Source: a bacterium
GTDB lineage: Bacteria; Patescibacteriota; Saccharimonadia; Saccharimonadales; UBA4665
Assembly (NCBI GenBank): GCA_021829145.1
Contig: JAJZOE010000032.1
Span: forward strand, 1 to 41,454
Length of the DNA: 41,454 bases
Direction: 5' to 3'
The position numbers and the translations under genes were made by a program. Positions 1 through 6,127 of this stretch are shown here, piece by piece (within the stretch, counting starts at the first letter, position 1; every line of letters begins with the position of its first letter). The notes under the pieces are model-generated. The model was not told the DNA's origin. It worked only from the letters and a program-made list of their open reading frames with translations, and did no database searches.

Positions 1-30
1 AGCAATCGTCACCATTAAAATGTGTATAGC
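1..30. repeat. 30-bp inverted copy of 1789-1818 at the window edge
   Basis: Bases 1-30 are the exact reverse complement of 1789-1818, which lies inside an ordinary coding gene. The match stops at base 31. Bases 1-30 contain an in-frame stop (16-18) just before a frame that clearly belongs to the C-terminal half of a longer protein. The simplest reading is a false assembly extension at the contig end, not biology. Confidence 0.85.
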
Positions 31-696
31 AACTTTCAGGGTGGTAATATGTGGAGTTATTTCGGAGCTTATGCCGAAGCTATGCGAGATGTGATTGGAC
101 TAACAGGACTTGATTGTTGGGAAAAATACCAGACATGGGAAGATGCTATGAAAGAAGGGGGCTTCAGAGTGATGCACGAAGAATTCTGTATTGTATCTGA
201 CTTCCCTAAGACTTTGTTAGTAGATGAGCAAAACAGACCTCACTGTGATAGTGGACCAAGCCACGAATGGCGAGATGGTTTTAAAATATATCACCTACAC
301 GGCGTTAAGTTTGACGAAGAAATGCACAAAAAACTAACTTCTGGTGATTTCACGCTTGAAGAATTGGCTACTAATACCAATATGACAGCCGACCAAAGAG
401 CTGAAGCCTTGTTTTGGTTACCGCCTGAAAAGCTTTTAAAACAAGTAAATGCTGAACTAATCCATACAGGTGTTAAAGGAACTAAACTGTATCACGTACC
501 TAAAATCATAGACGCTAAAGACCAATATTGTATGCTCATGGAACACCCGACCATTAAAGATAGATTCTTTATTGAATGGGTAGACCCCGAAGTAGGAAAG
601 CTTAAAGATGCTGACTTAGCTCAATGTTACGCCTGGCAAGATGAAGACGGTGACCCAATACCATTAAGTGAATATCTTGAGGCCATTGAAGCATGA
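22..696 (+). CDS. DUF6745-type repeat protein, C-terminal part (5' end missing)
   Basis: This is the C-terminal domain of a protein I recall as DUF6745-like: a G-G-N-M-W segment, the F-C-I-V-S-D / N-R-P-H / G-P-S core (about residues 56-80), the Y-H-L-H-G-V-K-F strand, and a tail with D-P-E-V-G-K and Y-A-W-Q-D. No function is established for this family. A GTG at 22 gives an open frame, but it lies in the artefactual first 30 bases, so true sequence probably begins near base 31. The N-terminal half is the gene at 41040-41454, which ends in the 12-bp repeats that precede this domain in family members I recall. The stop overlaps the next start (ATGA at 693). Split gene: confident. Function: unknown. 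Confidence 0.8.
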   Translation: MYSNFQGGNMWSYFGAYAEAMRDVIGLTGLDCWEKYQTWEDAMKEGGFRVMHEEFCIVSDFPKTLLVDEQNRPHCDSGPSHEWRDGFKIYHLHGVKFDEEMHKKLTSGDFTLEELATNTNMTADQRAEALFWLPPEKLLKQVNAELIHTGVKGTKLYHVPKIIDAKDQYCMLMEHPTIKDRFFIEWVDPEVGKLKDADLAQCYAWQDEDGDPIPLSEYLEAIEA

Positions 697-1001
697 AAAC
701 ACTCGATGAACAGATATACGAAATAGTTGATGAGTTTACTACACCTGGTAAAGCTGAGCGTTATATAAGCGAGTTGTTGGACTCAATTAAGAAAGTAGTT
801 GCCGACTATATCCAAAGTATTGAGTTGCCAGAGAATAGGCCAGAATGGAATATTGATAGTAAATATCAGATTATTGACGATACTCTAGGCAACAGAGCTC
901 AAGAACTCTATGAAGACATGAGGCTTGGTTACAATCAAGCCCTTACCGACTGCCAAGCTAAATTAGATGAAGTAGTAAAAAGTCTAAAGGAGACTAAGTA
1001 A
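693..1001 (+). CDS. Hypothetical acidic helical protein
   Basis: A 102-aa protein I do not recognise. It is rich in acidic and amphipathic helix-forming residues, with no membrane segment or cysteines. Its ATGA overlap with the repeat protein gene upstream suggests translational coupling, so it probably belongs to the same unit. Confidence 0.75.
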   Translation: MKTLDEQIYEIVDEFTTPGKAERYISELLDSIKKVVADYIQSIELPENRPEWNIDSKYQIIDDTLGNRAQELYEDMRLGYNQALTDCQAKLDEVVKSLKETK

Positions 1002-1058
1002 GTGTCAGTAGATAAAGCTAATAAGCAGAGCAATAGTAAATTAAATAAGGAGATAGAA

Positions 1059-1376
1059 ATGTCAAAGCAAGAAACTATAACATTGAATGGTAAAATCTAC
1101 ATAGAATTTGACCCTAATAAAAAAGATATTCTACCTGCAGTAGAAACAGACCATATTATCGTGATTGCACAACGTGGCTGGATATTTGAAGGCTACAAAG
1201 ACAAGGGGCATAAAGATGAAATAGTATTGCTGAACGCTAATGTAGTTCGGTCATGGTCTAACGGTAAGGGCATTGGTGGATTGGCTGAAGCTAAAAATGG
1301 CTATACGCTTGACCCTGTAGGAACTATTCACCTAGCCAATGAAGCTGTAATAGCCGTTGTAGATATGAGGTGGTAG
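1059..1376 (+). CDS. DUF6948-like small protein
   Basis: The protein has 105 aa. The start is ATG 1059, preceded by AAGGAG (1047-1052) at good spacing. An earlier in-frame GTG at 1002 has no such site. The segment I-A-Q-R-G-W-I-F-E-G, then W-S-N-G-K-G-I-G-G-L-A and L-D-P-V-G-T with a beta-rich C-terminus matches my memory of a small family (DUF6948) that often sits beside low-complexity Gly-Tyr repeat genes, as here. Biochemical role unknown. The family assignment is from memory. Confidence 0.75.
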   Translation: MSKQETITLNGKIYIEFDPNKKDILPAVETDHIIVIAQRGWIFEGYKDKGHKDEIVLLNANVVRSWSNGKGIGGLAEAKNGYTLDPVGTIHLANEAVIAVVDMRW

Positions 1377-1377
1377 T

Positions 1378-1713
1378 ATGTCGTATTCACGTAATCCTAA
1401 TACTGCCGATGCAATAAGACCGTTAGCAGAACTTCCCACACGCGACGGCAACGGCTACGGCTACGGCTACGGCGACGGCAACGGCTACGGCAACGGCAAC
1501 GGCGACGGCTACGGCGACGGCGACGGCAACGGCAACGGCTACGGCAACGGCAACGGCTACGGCGACGGCAACGGCTACGGCGACGGCTACGGCGACGGCT
1601 ACGGCGACGGCAACGGCTACGGCAACGGCTACGGCAACGGCTACGGCAACGGCTACGGCAACGGCTACGGCAACGGCGACGGCGACGGCAACGGCTACGG
1701 CGGTATATTATGA
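1378..1713 (+). CDS. Glycine-rich (G-N/Y/D)n repeat protein
   Basis: The protein has 111 aa: 22 ordinary residues, then 86 residues of strictly alternating Gly with Asn, Tyr or Asp, then G-I-L. The codons are almost entirely GGC alternating with AAC, TAC or GAC, which makes a GC-rich island in an AT-rich genome. The frame is kept open throughout and both flanks are tightly packed (start one base after the DUF6948-like stop; ATGA overlap with the next gene), so it is very likely translated. No catalytic residues. It could be a flexible adhesive or phase-separating peptide. Function unknown. Confidence 0.8.
   Translation: MSYSRNPNTADAIRPLAELPTRDGNGYGYGYGDGNGYGNGNGDGYGDGDGNGNGYGNGNGYGDGNGYGDGYGDGYGDGNGYGNGYGNGYGNGYGNGYGNGDGDGNGYGGIL
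1444..1701 (+). repeat. 43 copies of the hexamer (A/T/G)AC-GGC
   Basis: A perfect 6-bp periodicity covers 258 bp. Five of the six bases are fixed in every copy; only the first base of the non-glycine codon changes (A, T or G), and C (His) never occurs. Slippage or homologous recombination alone does not readily explain variation confined to one base. Confidence 0.95.
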
Positions 1714-2120
1714 CTCAGAGCAAGAGTAGAGAGGTTTTAAATCCTGATGGAACGCCTATTGGTGGTGGTCATTATGAACGAGGCGATGGCTATACACATT
1801 TTAATGGTGACGATTGCTCTAAAACTATAGAACAGAGCAATAACCCTAAAGCAATAGATGACATAAGACAACAAATAGCTAACTTACCTATAGTCGGTAG
1901 ACAGCTGAGGACTAATAGTAAACATGAATACTTGGTCAAGGAAGATGTCGAGAAAATAGTAGACCTTATGCGCACCCAAAACCTAGCCCTCCTAGACCAA
2001 ATTGAGAAAGATGTTATAGGCAAAGATTTTACAGTAGTAACTGAATATGACAAGGCTATCAATGGCGTAAAAAGAGACCAGCGTAAAGCAATAGATAATA
2101 TAAGAAAGGAAATAATGTAA
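1710..2120 (+). CDS. Hypothetical protein with coiled-coil C-terminus
   Basis: A 136-aa protein of unknown function. The N-terminus (S-K-S-R-E-V-L-N-P-D-G) resembles the starts of neighbouring genes at 2302 and 2521. A Gly/His-rich segment follows, then a long charged helical part (about 45-136). ATGA overlap with the repeat gene upstream. Positions 1789-1818 inside it are duplicated in inverted form at the window edge. Confidence 0.75.
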   Translation: MTQSKSREVLNPDGTPIGGGHYERGDGYTHFNGDDCSKTIEQSNNPKAIDDIRQQIANLPIVGRQLRTNSKHEYLVKEDVEKIVDLMRTQNLALLDQIEKDVIGKDFTVVTEYDKAINGVKRDQRKAIDNIRKEIM

Positions 2121-2305
2121 TGAACTTAGGTAGATTTTATTTAGATATGTTATTAGCGCTACTGGTGGTGCTTGGAATACCGCTATTGATTTTACTCCCA
2201 CTGCAACATCGCTATCCAGACGCAGGATACTACCTAACCCCAGTATTTGTCTGCACCAGCTTTTTAATGGGTAGATACATGAATAAGAGGTATCCAAAGC
2301 CATGA
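2120..2305 (+). CDS. Small two-helix membrane protein
   Basis: A 61-aa protein with one strong hydrophobic segment at about residues 8-26 (L-L-A-L-L-V-V-L-G-I-P-L-L-I-L-L) and a weaker second one around 38-50, ending in a basic K-R-Y-P-K-P tail. Probably inner-membrane. It overlaps both neighbours by a few bases. Holin, superinfection exclusion or accessory functions are all possible and nothing decides between them. Confidence 0.65.
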   Translation: MNLGRFYLDMLLALLVVLGIPLLILLPLQHRYPDAGYYLTPVFVCTSFLMGRYMNKRYPKP

Positions 2306-2517
2306 AACCTAACCCTAGTAATAGCAGGAGTGAAGATAAGCCTATTACCAAAGAAGAACTAGGGGCTTGGGGTGGATATGTAGATGATTATTTTTGCGAA
2401 GTATTGAATGGCGAAAAGTCAGCCGAGAAAGCTAAGGAAGATTTGCTGTCTTTCAGGAATAGTAAATGGTATACGGGCGATGACTCTGAATTTCAAGAGA
2501 TTAAAGAAAAGGACTAA
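2302..2517 (+). CDS. Hypothetical small acidic protein
   Basis: A 71-aa soluble, charged protein with no recognisable domain. It begins with a Ser/Asn-rich stretch (S-N-S-R-S-E-D) similar to the neighbouring gene starts. Overlaps the membrane protein gene upstream by 4 bases. Confidence 0.65.
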   Translation: MKPNPSNSRSEDKPITKEELGAWGGYVDDYFCEVLNGEKSAEKAKEDLLSFRNSKWYTGDDSEFQEIKEKD

Positions 2518-2520
2518 CCC

Positions 2521-2808
2521 ATGAACAGGAGTAATAGTAGTAAGATTAATCCGGACGGGGAAACTATGACCGATAACATTAACCCTGCATTAGTTTTTAG
2601 CCGCCAAGGAGGCAGGATATTTATTACAGATAAAGTAAGCGCTAGCGAACTACTAGACCCCGTTAACATATCTACCGTAGCTCCTTTGTATATAGACGAT
2701 GAAACAATAATCATCAACCAGACTAGCCTATTTAACTTACCTTCTTTAAGAACTGACTTGGTAAAACTTGACGACGATGGATCTATTTCTTGGAAGTCAA
2801 TCAAATGA
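2521..2808 (+). CDS. Hypothetical protein
   Basis: A 95-aa protein, unrecognised. The first Met (2521) opens the S-N-S-S-K-I-N-P-D-G-E leader that echoes adjacent genes. An internal ATG at 2566 is a possible alternative start without a clear Shine-Dalgarno site. The rest is a beta-rich sequence with several Ile/Asp strands. Confidence 0.6.
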   Translation: MNRSNSSKINPDGETMTDNINPALVFSRQGGRIFITDKVSASELLDPVNISTVAPLYIDDETIIINQTSLFNLPSLRTDLVKLDDDGSISWKSIK

Positions 2809-2837
2809 GTAATAGTAATAAGGAGGATATATGTTAA
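2805..2837 (+). CDS. Possible 10-aa leader peptide
   Basis: An ATG overlapping the previous stop opens an 11-codon frame (M-S-N-S-N-K-E-D-I-C) that ends just inside the next gene and contains that gene's AAGGAGG site. It is another copy of the S-N-S start element and may couple translation of the following gene. It may also be chance. Confidence 0.3.
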   Translation: MSNSNKEDIC

Positions 2838-3091
2838 AGGTTGGGGATAAGGTTTTATTAGAGGAAGCATGGGAAGATGATGAGGGACACTTTCACGATG
2901 AGTATGTGACGGTTGCTAAAATATTACCCGATGGCAGGTTCACGATTAGAATTGGTCATTGGAAAACTCGCTCATGGAAGCAACAAGCTATCCAAGCATG
3001 GTTAAATAGGTTTGTTTGGTATGCTAAAGACTACGAGGCAATAACGAGACAAGCAATAATAGATGAGGCTACAAATGAGCGTTCACTTTAG
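2831..3091 (+). CDS. Hypothetical small protein with near-consensus RBS
   Basis: An 86-aa protein, unrecognised. AAGGAGG at 2820-2826, close to ideal spacing, suggests high translation. The first half resembles a short SH3-like or KOW-like barrel (V-G-D-K-V-L-L, then V-A-K-I-L-P-D-G-R-F-T-I); the second half is Trp-rich helix. The stop overlaps the methyltransferase start. Confidence 0.7.
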   Translation: MLKVGDKVLLEEAWEDDEGHFHDEYVTVAKILPDGRFTIRIGHWKTRSWKQQAIQAWLNRFVWYAKDYEAITRQAIIDEATNERSL

Positions 3092-3470
3092 CTCACTACG
3101 GCTAGACTGGAAAACGCCTAAAGCTGTTTATCAGATACTTGATGCCGAGTTTGGGTTTGACCATGACCCATGTCCACCGAATTATACCGTAGATGGACTT
3201 ACGAGCGAATGGGGGGGGTGCAACTATGTCAACCCTCCATACGGCAGAGAATTACCCAAGTTTATAGAAAAAGGTTACAACGAGTATCTGAAAGGCAAGA
3301 CAGTGGTGTTTTTAATACCTAGCAGAACTGATACTCGCTGGTGGCACGATTACTGCATGAAAGCCGATGAGATACGTTTTATTAGGGGTAGGTTAAAGTT
3401 TGATGAACACGAGAACTCCGCACCGTTTCCGAGTGCAATAGTTATTTTTAGAGGAGAACCAAATGACTGA
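3075..3470 (+). CDS. DNA N-6-adenine methyltransferase (phage Dam type)
   Basis: A 131-aa member of the phage Dam adenine-methyltransferase family, which transfers methyl groups from S-adenosylmethionine to adenine N6. The order is typical: W-K-T-P near the N-terminus, F-D-H-D-P-C-P, the catalytic N-P-P-Y-G motif at about residue 55, then V-V-F-L-I-P-S-R-T-D-T-R-W-W and F-I-R-G-R-L-K-F. ATG 3075 is preferred over ATG 3063 because GAGG (3065-3068) lies six bases before it. A run of eight Gs (3211-3218) just before the catalytic motif is a possible slippage site. Likely role: protecting phage DNA from restriction, or marking DNA for regulation. Confidence 0.88.
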   Translation: MSVHFSSLRLDWKTPKAVYQILDAEFGFDHDPCPPNYTVDGLTSEWGGCNYVNPPYGRELPKFIEKGYNEYLKGKTVVFLIPSRTDTRWWHDYCMKADEIRFIRGRLKFDEHENSAPFPSAIVIFRGEPND

Positions 3471-3738
3471 ATTAGAAAAAGATGTGGAGGAAGCCCTGAA
3501 ATGGTATAACCAGACAAGTCGTGGTGTTGAAACTGGCGAACCTGAAAGAGAATTCATTAAAGCCCTACTAACCCTTATCGAGTCTGAGGTTAGGAAAGCG
3601 ACGCTAGACGAATGGAAAAGATTTAAGACATCTGGCTTGGACCCCAACAAGACATTAGCCCAAGTATTAATGTATGCTGACGCTCGCATTAAAGAATTAG
3701 TATACCAAGAGCTATCGGCAGAAAAAGGAAAGGAATAA
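3463..3738 (+). CDS. Hypothetical helical protein
   Basis: A 91-aa acidic, mostly helical protein without recognised motifs. It overlaps the methyltransferase end by 8 bases and is preceded by GAGGAG within that gene. Probably cotranscribed with it. Confidence 0.7.
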   Translation: MTELEKDVEEALKWYNQTSRGVETGEPEREFIKALLTLIESEVRKATLDEWKRFKTSGLDPNKTLAQVLMYADARIKELVYQELSAEKGKE

Positions 3739-3739
3739 G

Positions 3740-4096
3740 ATGATACAAAAACTCTGTAAATCCTGTGGCAACTCCTATTACCAATACAACTCTTTAATGA
3801 CCATGTGTGATATGTGCCGTATCAATAAACACGCTACCAAACCCTTAAAAAAGATTGGTCCCATAACCAGAAAATGGATAGAAACACGCAAGGATTGGAT
3901 AGTTAAAAACCCTGGACCGTGGAATTGTTATATCTGCAACAAGAACTTAGGTATTAACTCAATGGAGTTAGATCACATTAAATCTAGATCCAGATACCCA
4001 GAACTTAGATATGATCTTGAAAACTTAGCTCCTTGTTGCCATACCTGTAATCAAGAAAAGGGATCTTTAGACCTAGAACAGTTTATGATAAAATAA
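3740..4096 (+). CDS. HNH endonuclease with zinc ribbon
   Basis: A 118-aa protein. The N-terminal zinc ribbon uses C-K-S-C and C-D-M-C (residues about 7-26). The C-terminal HNH nuclease has C-Y-I-C, the L-D-H-I core (His is the metal-binding or general-base residue), R-Y-D-L-E-N-L and C-H-T-C-N-Q-E-K-G. Such nucleases cut double-stranded DNA and occur as packaging cofactors or homing enzymes. It lies far from the terminase genes, so a homing or accessory role is more likely. Last well-supported gene of the left plus-strand group. Confidence 0.85.
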   Translation: MIQKLCKSCGNSYYQYNSLMTMCDMCRINKHATKPLKKIGPITRKWIETRKDWIVKNPGPWNCYICNKNLGINSMELDHIKSRSRYPELRYDLENLAPCCHTCNQEKGSLDLEQFMIK

Positions 4097-4136
4097 TCTC
4101 GTAAACAAGGAATCGCAGAGTCTTAAACTCAGTATT

Positions 4137-4301
4137 TTGAAACAGATAGACTTCAAGTTCTACTACGAACTACTACCAGATGACGGCAAACCGGTTATGC
4201 ACCCCCACGAGAAAATAATCGAAACCCTCTACTGGGCAATCGAAAGTCAACTGATAGCTTACTTACTCTTGCTACTGATCGCTCTTAAAAAACACTTATA
4301 A
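4137..4301 (+). CDS. Possible 54-aa protein with C-terminal membrane helix
   Basis: A frame from TTG 4137 fills the gap after the HNH gene: a soluble N-terminal part (D-F-K-F-Y-Y-E-L-L-P-D-D-G-K-P), then a hydrophobic helix near residues 39-50 (I-A-Y-L-L-L-L-L-I-A-L) and a K-K-H-L end. It stops 6 bases into the convergent minus-strand gene. The sequence is protein-like, but no Shine-Dalgarno site precedes the TTG and the frame is open further upstream, so the start is uncertain. Confidence 0.4.
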   Translation: MKQIDFKFYYELLPDDGKPVMHPHEKIIETLYWAIESQLIAYLLLLLIALKKHL

Positions 4302-4622
4302 TTCTTTCAGCTCTCGCTCAAGCCGTTTGTGTTGGTATATAAAGTATGCTGTTTGGTCGCTTCTAGTCGGCTCAATGGTGCTGATGTAAGTGTCGAAGCC
4401 TAGGTTGACCATTTCGGCAATCGTAGCGTCGCAATCAAACATATAGATAGGGTCTTCTTCTGGTGGGTAGTGAAATATGTGATTAAAAATAGCGTAAGTT
4501 CCTATCCATGTGAACAGGGTGGTATTGTACTTGTTGCAGTATAGATATTCTTCTTCTGAAGTCCGTATCTCATAGGTAGTTTCGTCAATTGGGGCTTCAA
4601 AATAGCCGTTCTCTTTACCCAT
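4296..4622 (-). CDS. Hypothetical protein, last gene of the lysis operon
   Basis: A 108-aa acidic protein rich in aromatic residues (Y-E-I-R, Y-L-Y-C, F-T-W-I-G-T-Y). No known domain. It overlaps the gene upstream by 8 bases and converges on the plus-strand genes. Function unknown. Confidence 0.7.
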   Translation of the reverse strand: MGKENGYFEAPIDETTYEIRTSEEEYLYCNKYNTTLFTWIGTYAIFNHIFHYPPEEDPIYMFDCDATIAEMVNLGFDTYISTIEPTRSDQTAYFIYQHKRLERELKEL

Positions 4623-4878
4623 GATGAATCCCCTCTACTATAAAGTCATACTGCTCTAATAGATTTTCGGCTATACGCATAGCCTTGCGTTCATCGTTAT
4701 TTATATGCTCGGTAAGACTTAGGTCGTCAAAGTGGTCAATCAGATGATTGATAACTTCTAGTCTGTCGGTAGAGGTTTCGGCTCGTAGTTTATTGGTGAT
4801 GTACTCCATCTGAAAAGGATTTGGTTTGGGGGGTGGTCCCACTTCAGAGTGTAGGTCGGCATGAACCTCTATAAGCAT
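4615..4878 (-). CDS. Hypothetical helical protein
   Basis: An 87-aa protein with a proline-rich start (G-P-P-P-K-P-N-P) and two or three amphipathic helices (N-H-L-I-D-H-F-D-D-L, A-E-N-L-L-E-Q-Y-D-F). Unrecognised. Probably the next-to-last gene of the minus-strand operon. Confidence 0.65.
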   Translation of the reverse strand: MLIEVHADLHSEVGPPPKPNPFQMEYITNKLRAETSTDRLEVINHLIDHFDDLSLTEHINNDERKAMRIAENLLEQYDFIVEGIHHG

Positions 4879-4914
4879 AGGTATAACAAGATGCCCTAGA
4901 TTCCTAAATTTAGT

Positions 4915-5043
4915 TTATTCTCCAGAGTGATACCAATTACCGACCCAGAATAAATGATGATAATTGTACCCACGATAGCGTGGTCGTTCGGGGTGGTTGA
5001 CACTAGCACCCCTGTATTGTCCAGAAGTGCTAGAAGTTGTCAT
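4915..5043 (-). CDS. Possible 42-aa aromatic/basic peptide
   Basis: An intact frame from ATG 5043 to TAA 4915 encodes a Tyr/His/Arg/Trp-rich peptide (for example R-P-R-Y-R-G-Y-N-Y-H-H). Its ATG overlaps the stop of the mini-gene upstream (ATGA), an arrangement seen throughout this operon. It fills an otherwise unexplained gap. No homology recognised. Confidence 0.45.
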   Translation of the reverse strand: MTTSSTSGQYRGASVNHPERPRYRGYNYHHLFWVGNWYHSGE

Positions 5044-5105
5044 ATGCAGTCGTCGTCTTTCAAGTGCCTGTGCCTACAGATATTGCACCACTTAGGCTTT
5101 TCCAC
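5040..5105 (-). CDS. Possible 21-aa Cys/His mini-protein
   Basis: GTG 5105 opens a 21-codon frame with C-N-I-C-R-H-R-H-L-K-D-D-D-C, a potential metal-binding knuckle. It starts one base after the upstream stop and overlaps the next frame by ATGA. The ribosome site is weak (AAGG directly adjacent), so confidence is limited. Confidence 0.4.
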   Translation of the reverse strand: MEKPKWCNICRHRHLKDDDCI

Positions 5106-5106
5106 C

Positions 5107-5298
5107 TTATTTAGTCCTGACGTGTAATGAATGAAGTCCTAGCGCCCCTAGAACGGTGTCTATGAGAGTTAGTTCGGCTCCCGTAAGCTTAATGACTCCA
5201 TTGCTGATTAACGCCTGAACTACGATAAGTAATACTGGGGCGATTAACGGCATATAGTGCGTGTATAGATTCTTAAATGTTACCGATGGAAGTGTCAT
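5107..5298 (-). CDS. Small membrane protein, holin candidate
   Basis: A 63-aa protein with a hydrophobic helix at about 15-32 (M-P-L-I-A-P-V-L-L-I-V-V-Q-A-L-I), a second hydrophobic stretch around 38-55, and a basic R-T-K end. Size, topology and position in a lysin operon suggest a holin-like or antiholin-like role, but at least three other small membrane proteins compete for that job here. ATGA overlap with the PLD-like gene upstream. Confidence 0.6.
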   Translation of the reverse strand: MTLPSVTFKNLYTHYMPLIAPVLLIVVQALISNGVIKLTGAELTLIDTVLGALGLHSLHVRTK

Positions 5299-5894
5299 TT
5301 GGTACCTTTCATTTGAGCTAAAGCTGTTTGGTGTTCAACCGCTAATCTAGCTTTTAGCCTGTTTATATAAATTAGATTAGCCGAAATTGTAAGTGTGTTG
5401 TTTTGGTTTTTAAAACCAGGAATAGAATTAACGCCAGGAATAAGGGAAATACCAATACCCTCACCTGCGTTTGACCAGTTGACAGAACCCTCATAAGCTA
5501 GAGCTAGCCCAACACATACACCAGCTTTAGTATGGCTGATTTGATGCGTAGCGGATTCTCCTATGGCGATATCGTTTAAGAAATTAGGGTCAGATGTTTC
5601 ATCGGCGGATAGGATTGCTTTTTCGTGAACTCCGCCAGCTTGAGACTTGTCTAGTGTTCCCTGTACAAACATATTGGCGTTTTTAAGTTGAGCCATAATA
5701 TCGCTATTTAATACTGGGTCATCGTAGCCATACATATTAAAATCGTGCTCTAAGTCCTCATTGGTCAACAGATAGTGCATGATACCATGAACATCATCTC
5801 GTCCGACGAAAAAGATATAGCTCTCTCCATAGCCAGCAGTTAGTTTTCCTGAAGCAGTGAATTGGGCTAGTGGTTGAAGTTTAGGATTATCCAT
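5295..5894 (-). CDS. Phospholipase D/nuclease-superfamily protein, divergent
   Basis: A 199-aa protein. A V-Q-G-T-L-D-K-S-Q segment (77-85) and I-G-E-S-A-T-H-Q-I-S-H-T-K followed by E-G-S-V-N-W-S (about 111-141) match the single-HKD PLD/Nuc layout and align with the paralogue at 7455-7940. The HxK pair (H121, K123) is kept, but the aspartate expected after four residues is replaced in the C-V-G-L stretch. It may be catalytically altered or have become a binding protein. Its place in the lysis operon suggests action on phospholipid, on DNA released at lysis, or in binding Pup-tagged targets. None is proven. Confidence 0.7.
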   Translation of the reverse strand: MDNPKLQPLAQFTASGKLTAGYGESYIFFVGRDDVHGIMHYLLTNEDLEHDFNMYGYDDPVLNSDIMAQLKNANMFVQGTLDKSQAGGVHEKAILSADETSDPNFLNDIAIGESATHQISHTKAGVCVGLALAYEGSVNWSNAGEGIGISLIPGVNSIPGFKNQNNTLTISANLIYINRLKARLAVEHQTALAQMKGTK

Positions 5895-5902
5895 ATTAAC
5901 CC

Positions 5903-6127
5903 CTACTGGCCGCCCTGCTGAACAAACCCTCGAACGAAGGTGGCGGCATCGTTTTCCTTGAGCAGGTCATCTATCTCATTTAATATGGCGTCTATGGCTT
6001 CGTTGTCTACGGCCGGCTTGACAGCGGTCTTGCCAGCGTCTACAGCAGCTTGCTCTTGAAGTTCTTTGGCTTCTTCGTCGCTTATTTGTCTTCGGCTTTC
6101 TTTACTTTTTCTGACGTATTCGCTCAT
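5903..6127 (-). CDS. pup: Prokaryotic ubiquitin-like protein Pup homologue
   Basis: A 74-aa protein: a charged, disordered N-terminal half (R-K-S-K-E-S-R-R-Q, then Glu/Ala-rich), and a C-terminal half with E-I-D-D-L-L-K-E-N-D (51-60) and F-V-R-G-F-V-Q-Q-G-G-Q (64-74). This is the Pup signature: the helix binding the proteasomal ATPase Mpa/ARC, and the GGQ end that Dop deamidates to GGE before PafA links it to lysines. Cellular Pup is usually about 60-70 aa. No Dop, PafA, Mpa or proteasome gene is present, so the host machinery would be needed. Start ATG 6127 has AGGAG upstream and overlaps the stop of the GH25 lysin (ATGA), so it is coupled to the lysin. It could tag host proteins, or compete with host Pup. 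Confidence 0.88.
   Translation of the reverse strand: MSEYVRKSKESRRQISDEEAKELQEQAAVDAGKTAVKPAVDNEAIDAILNEIDDLLKENDAATFVRGFVQQGGQ

Noticed and set aside
1444-1701. CRISPR array or diversity-generating retroelement template
   Set aside because: The unit is 6 bp with no spacers, the frame is coding throughout, and no reverse transcriptase or Cas gene is present.
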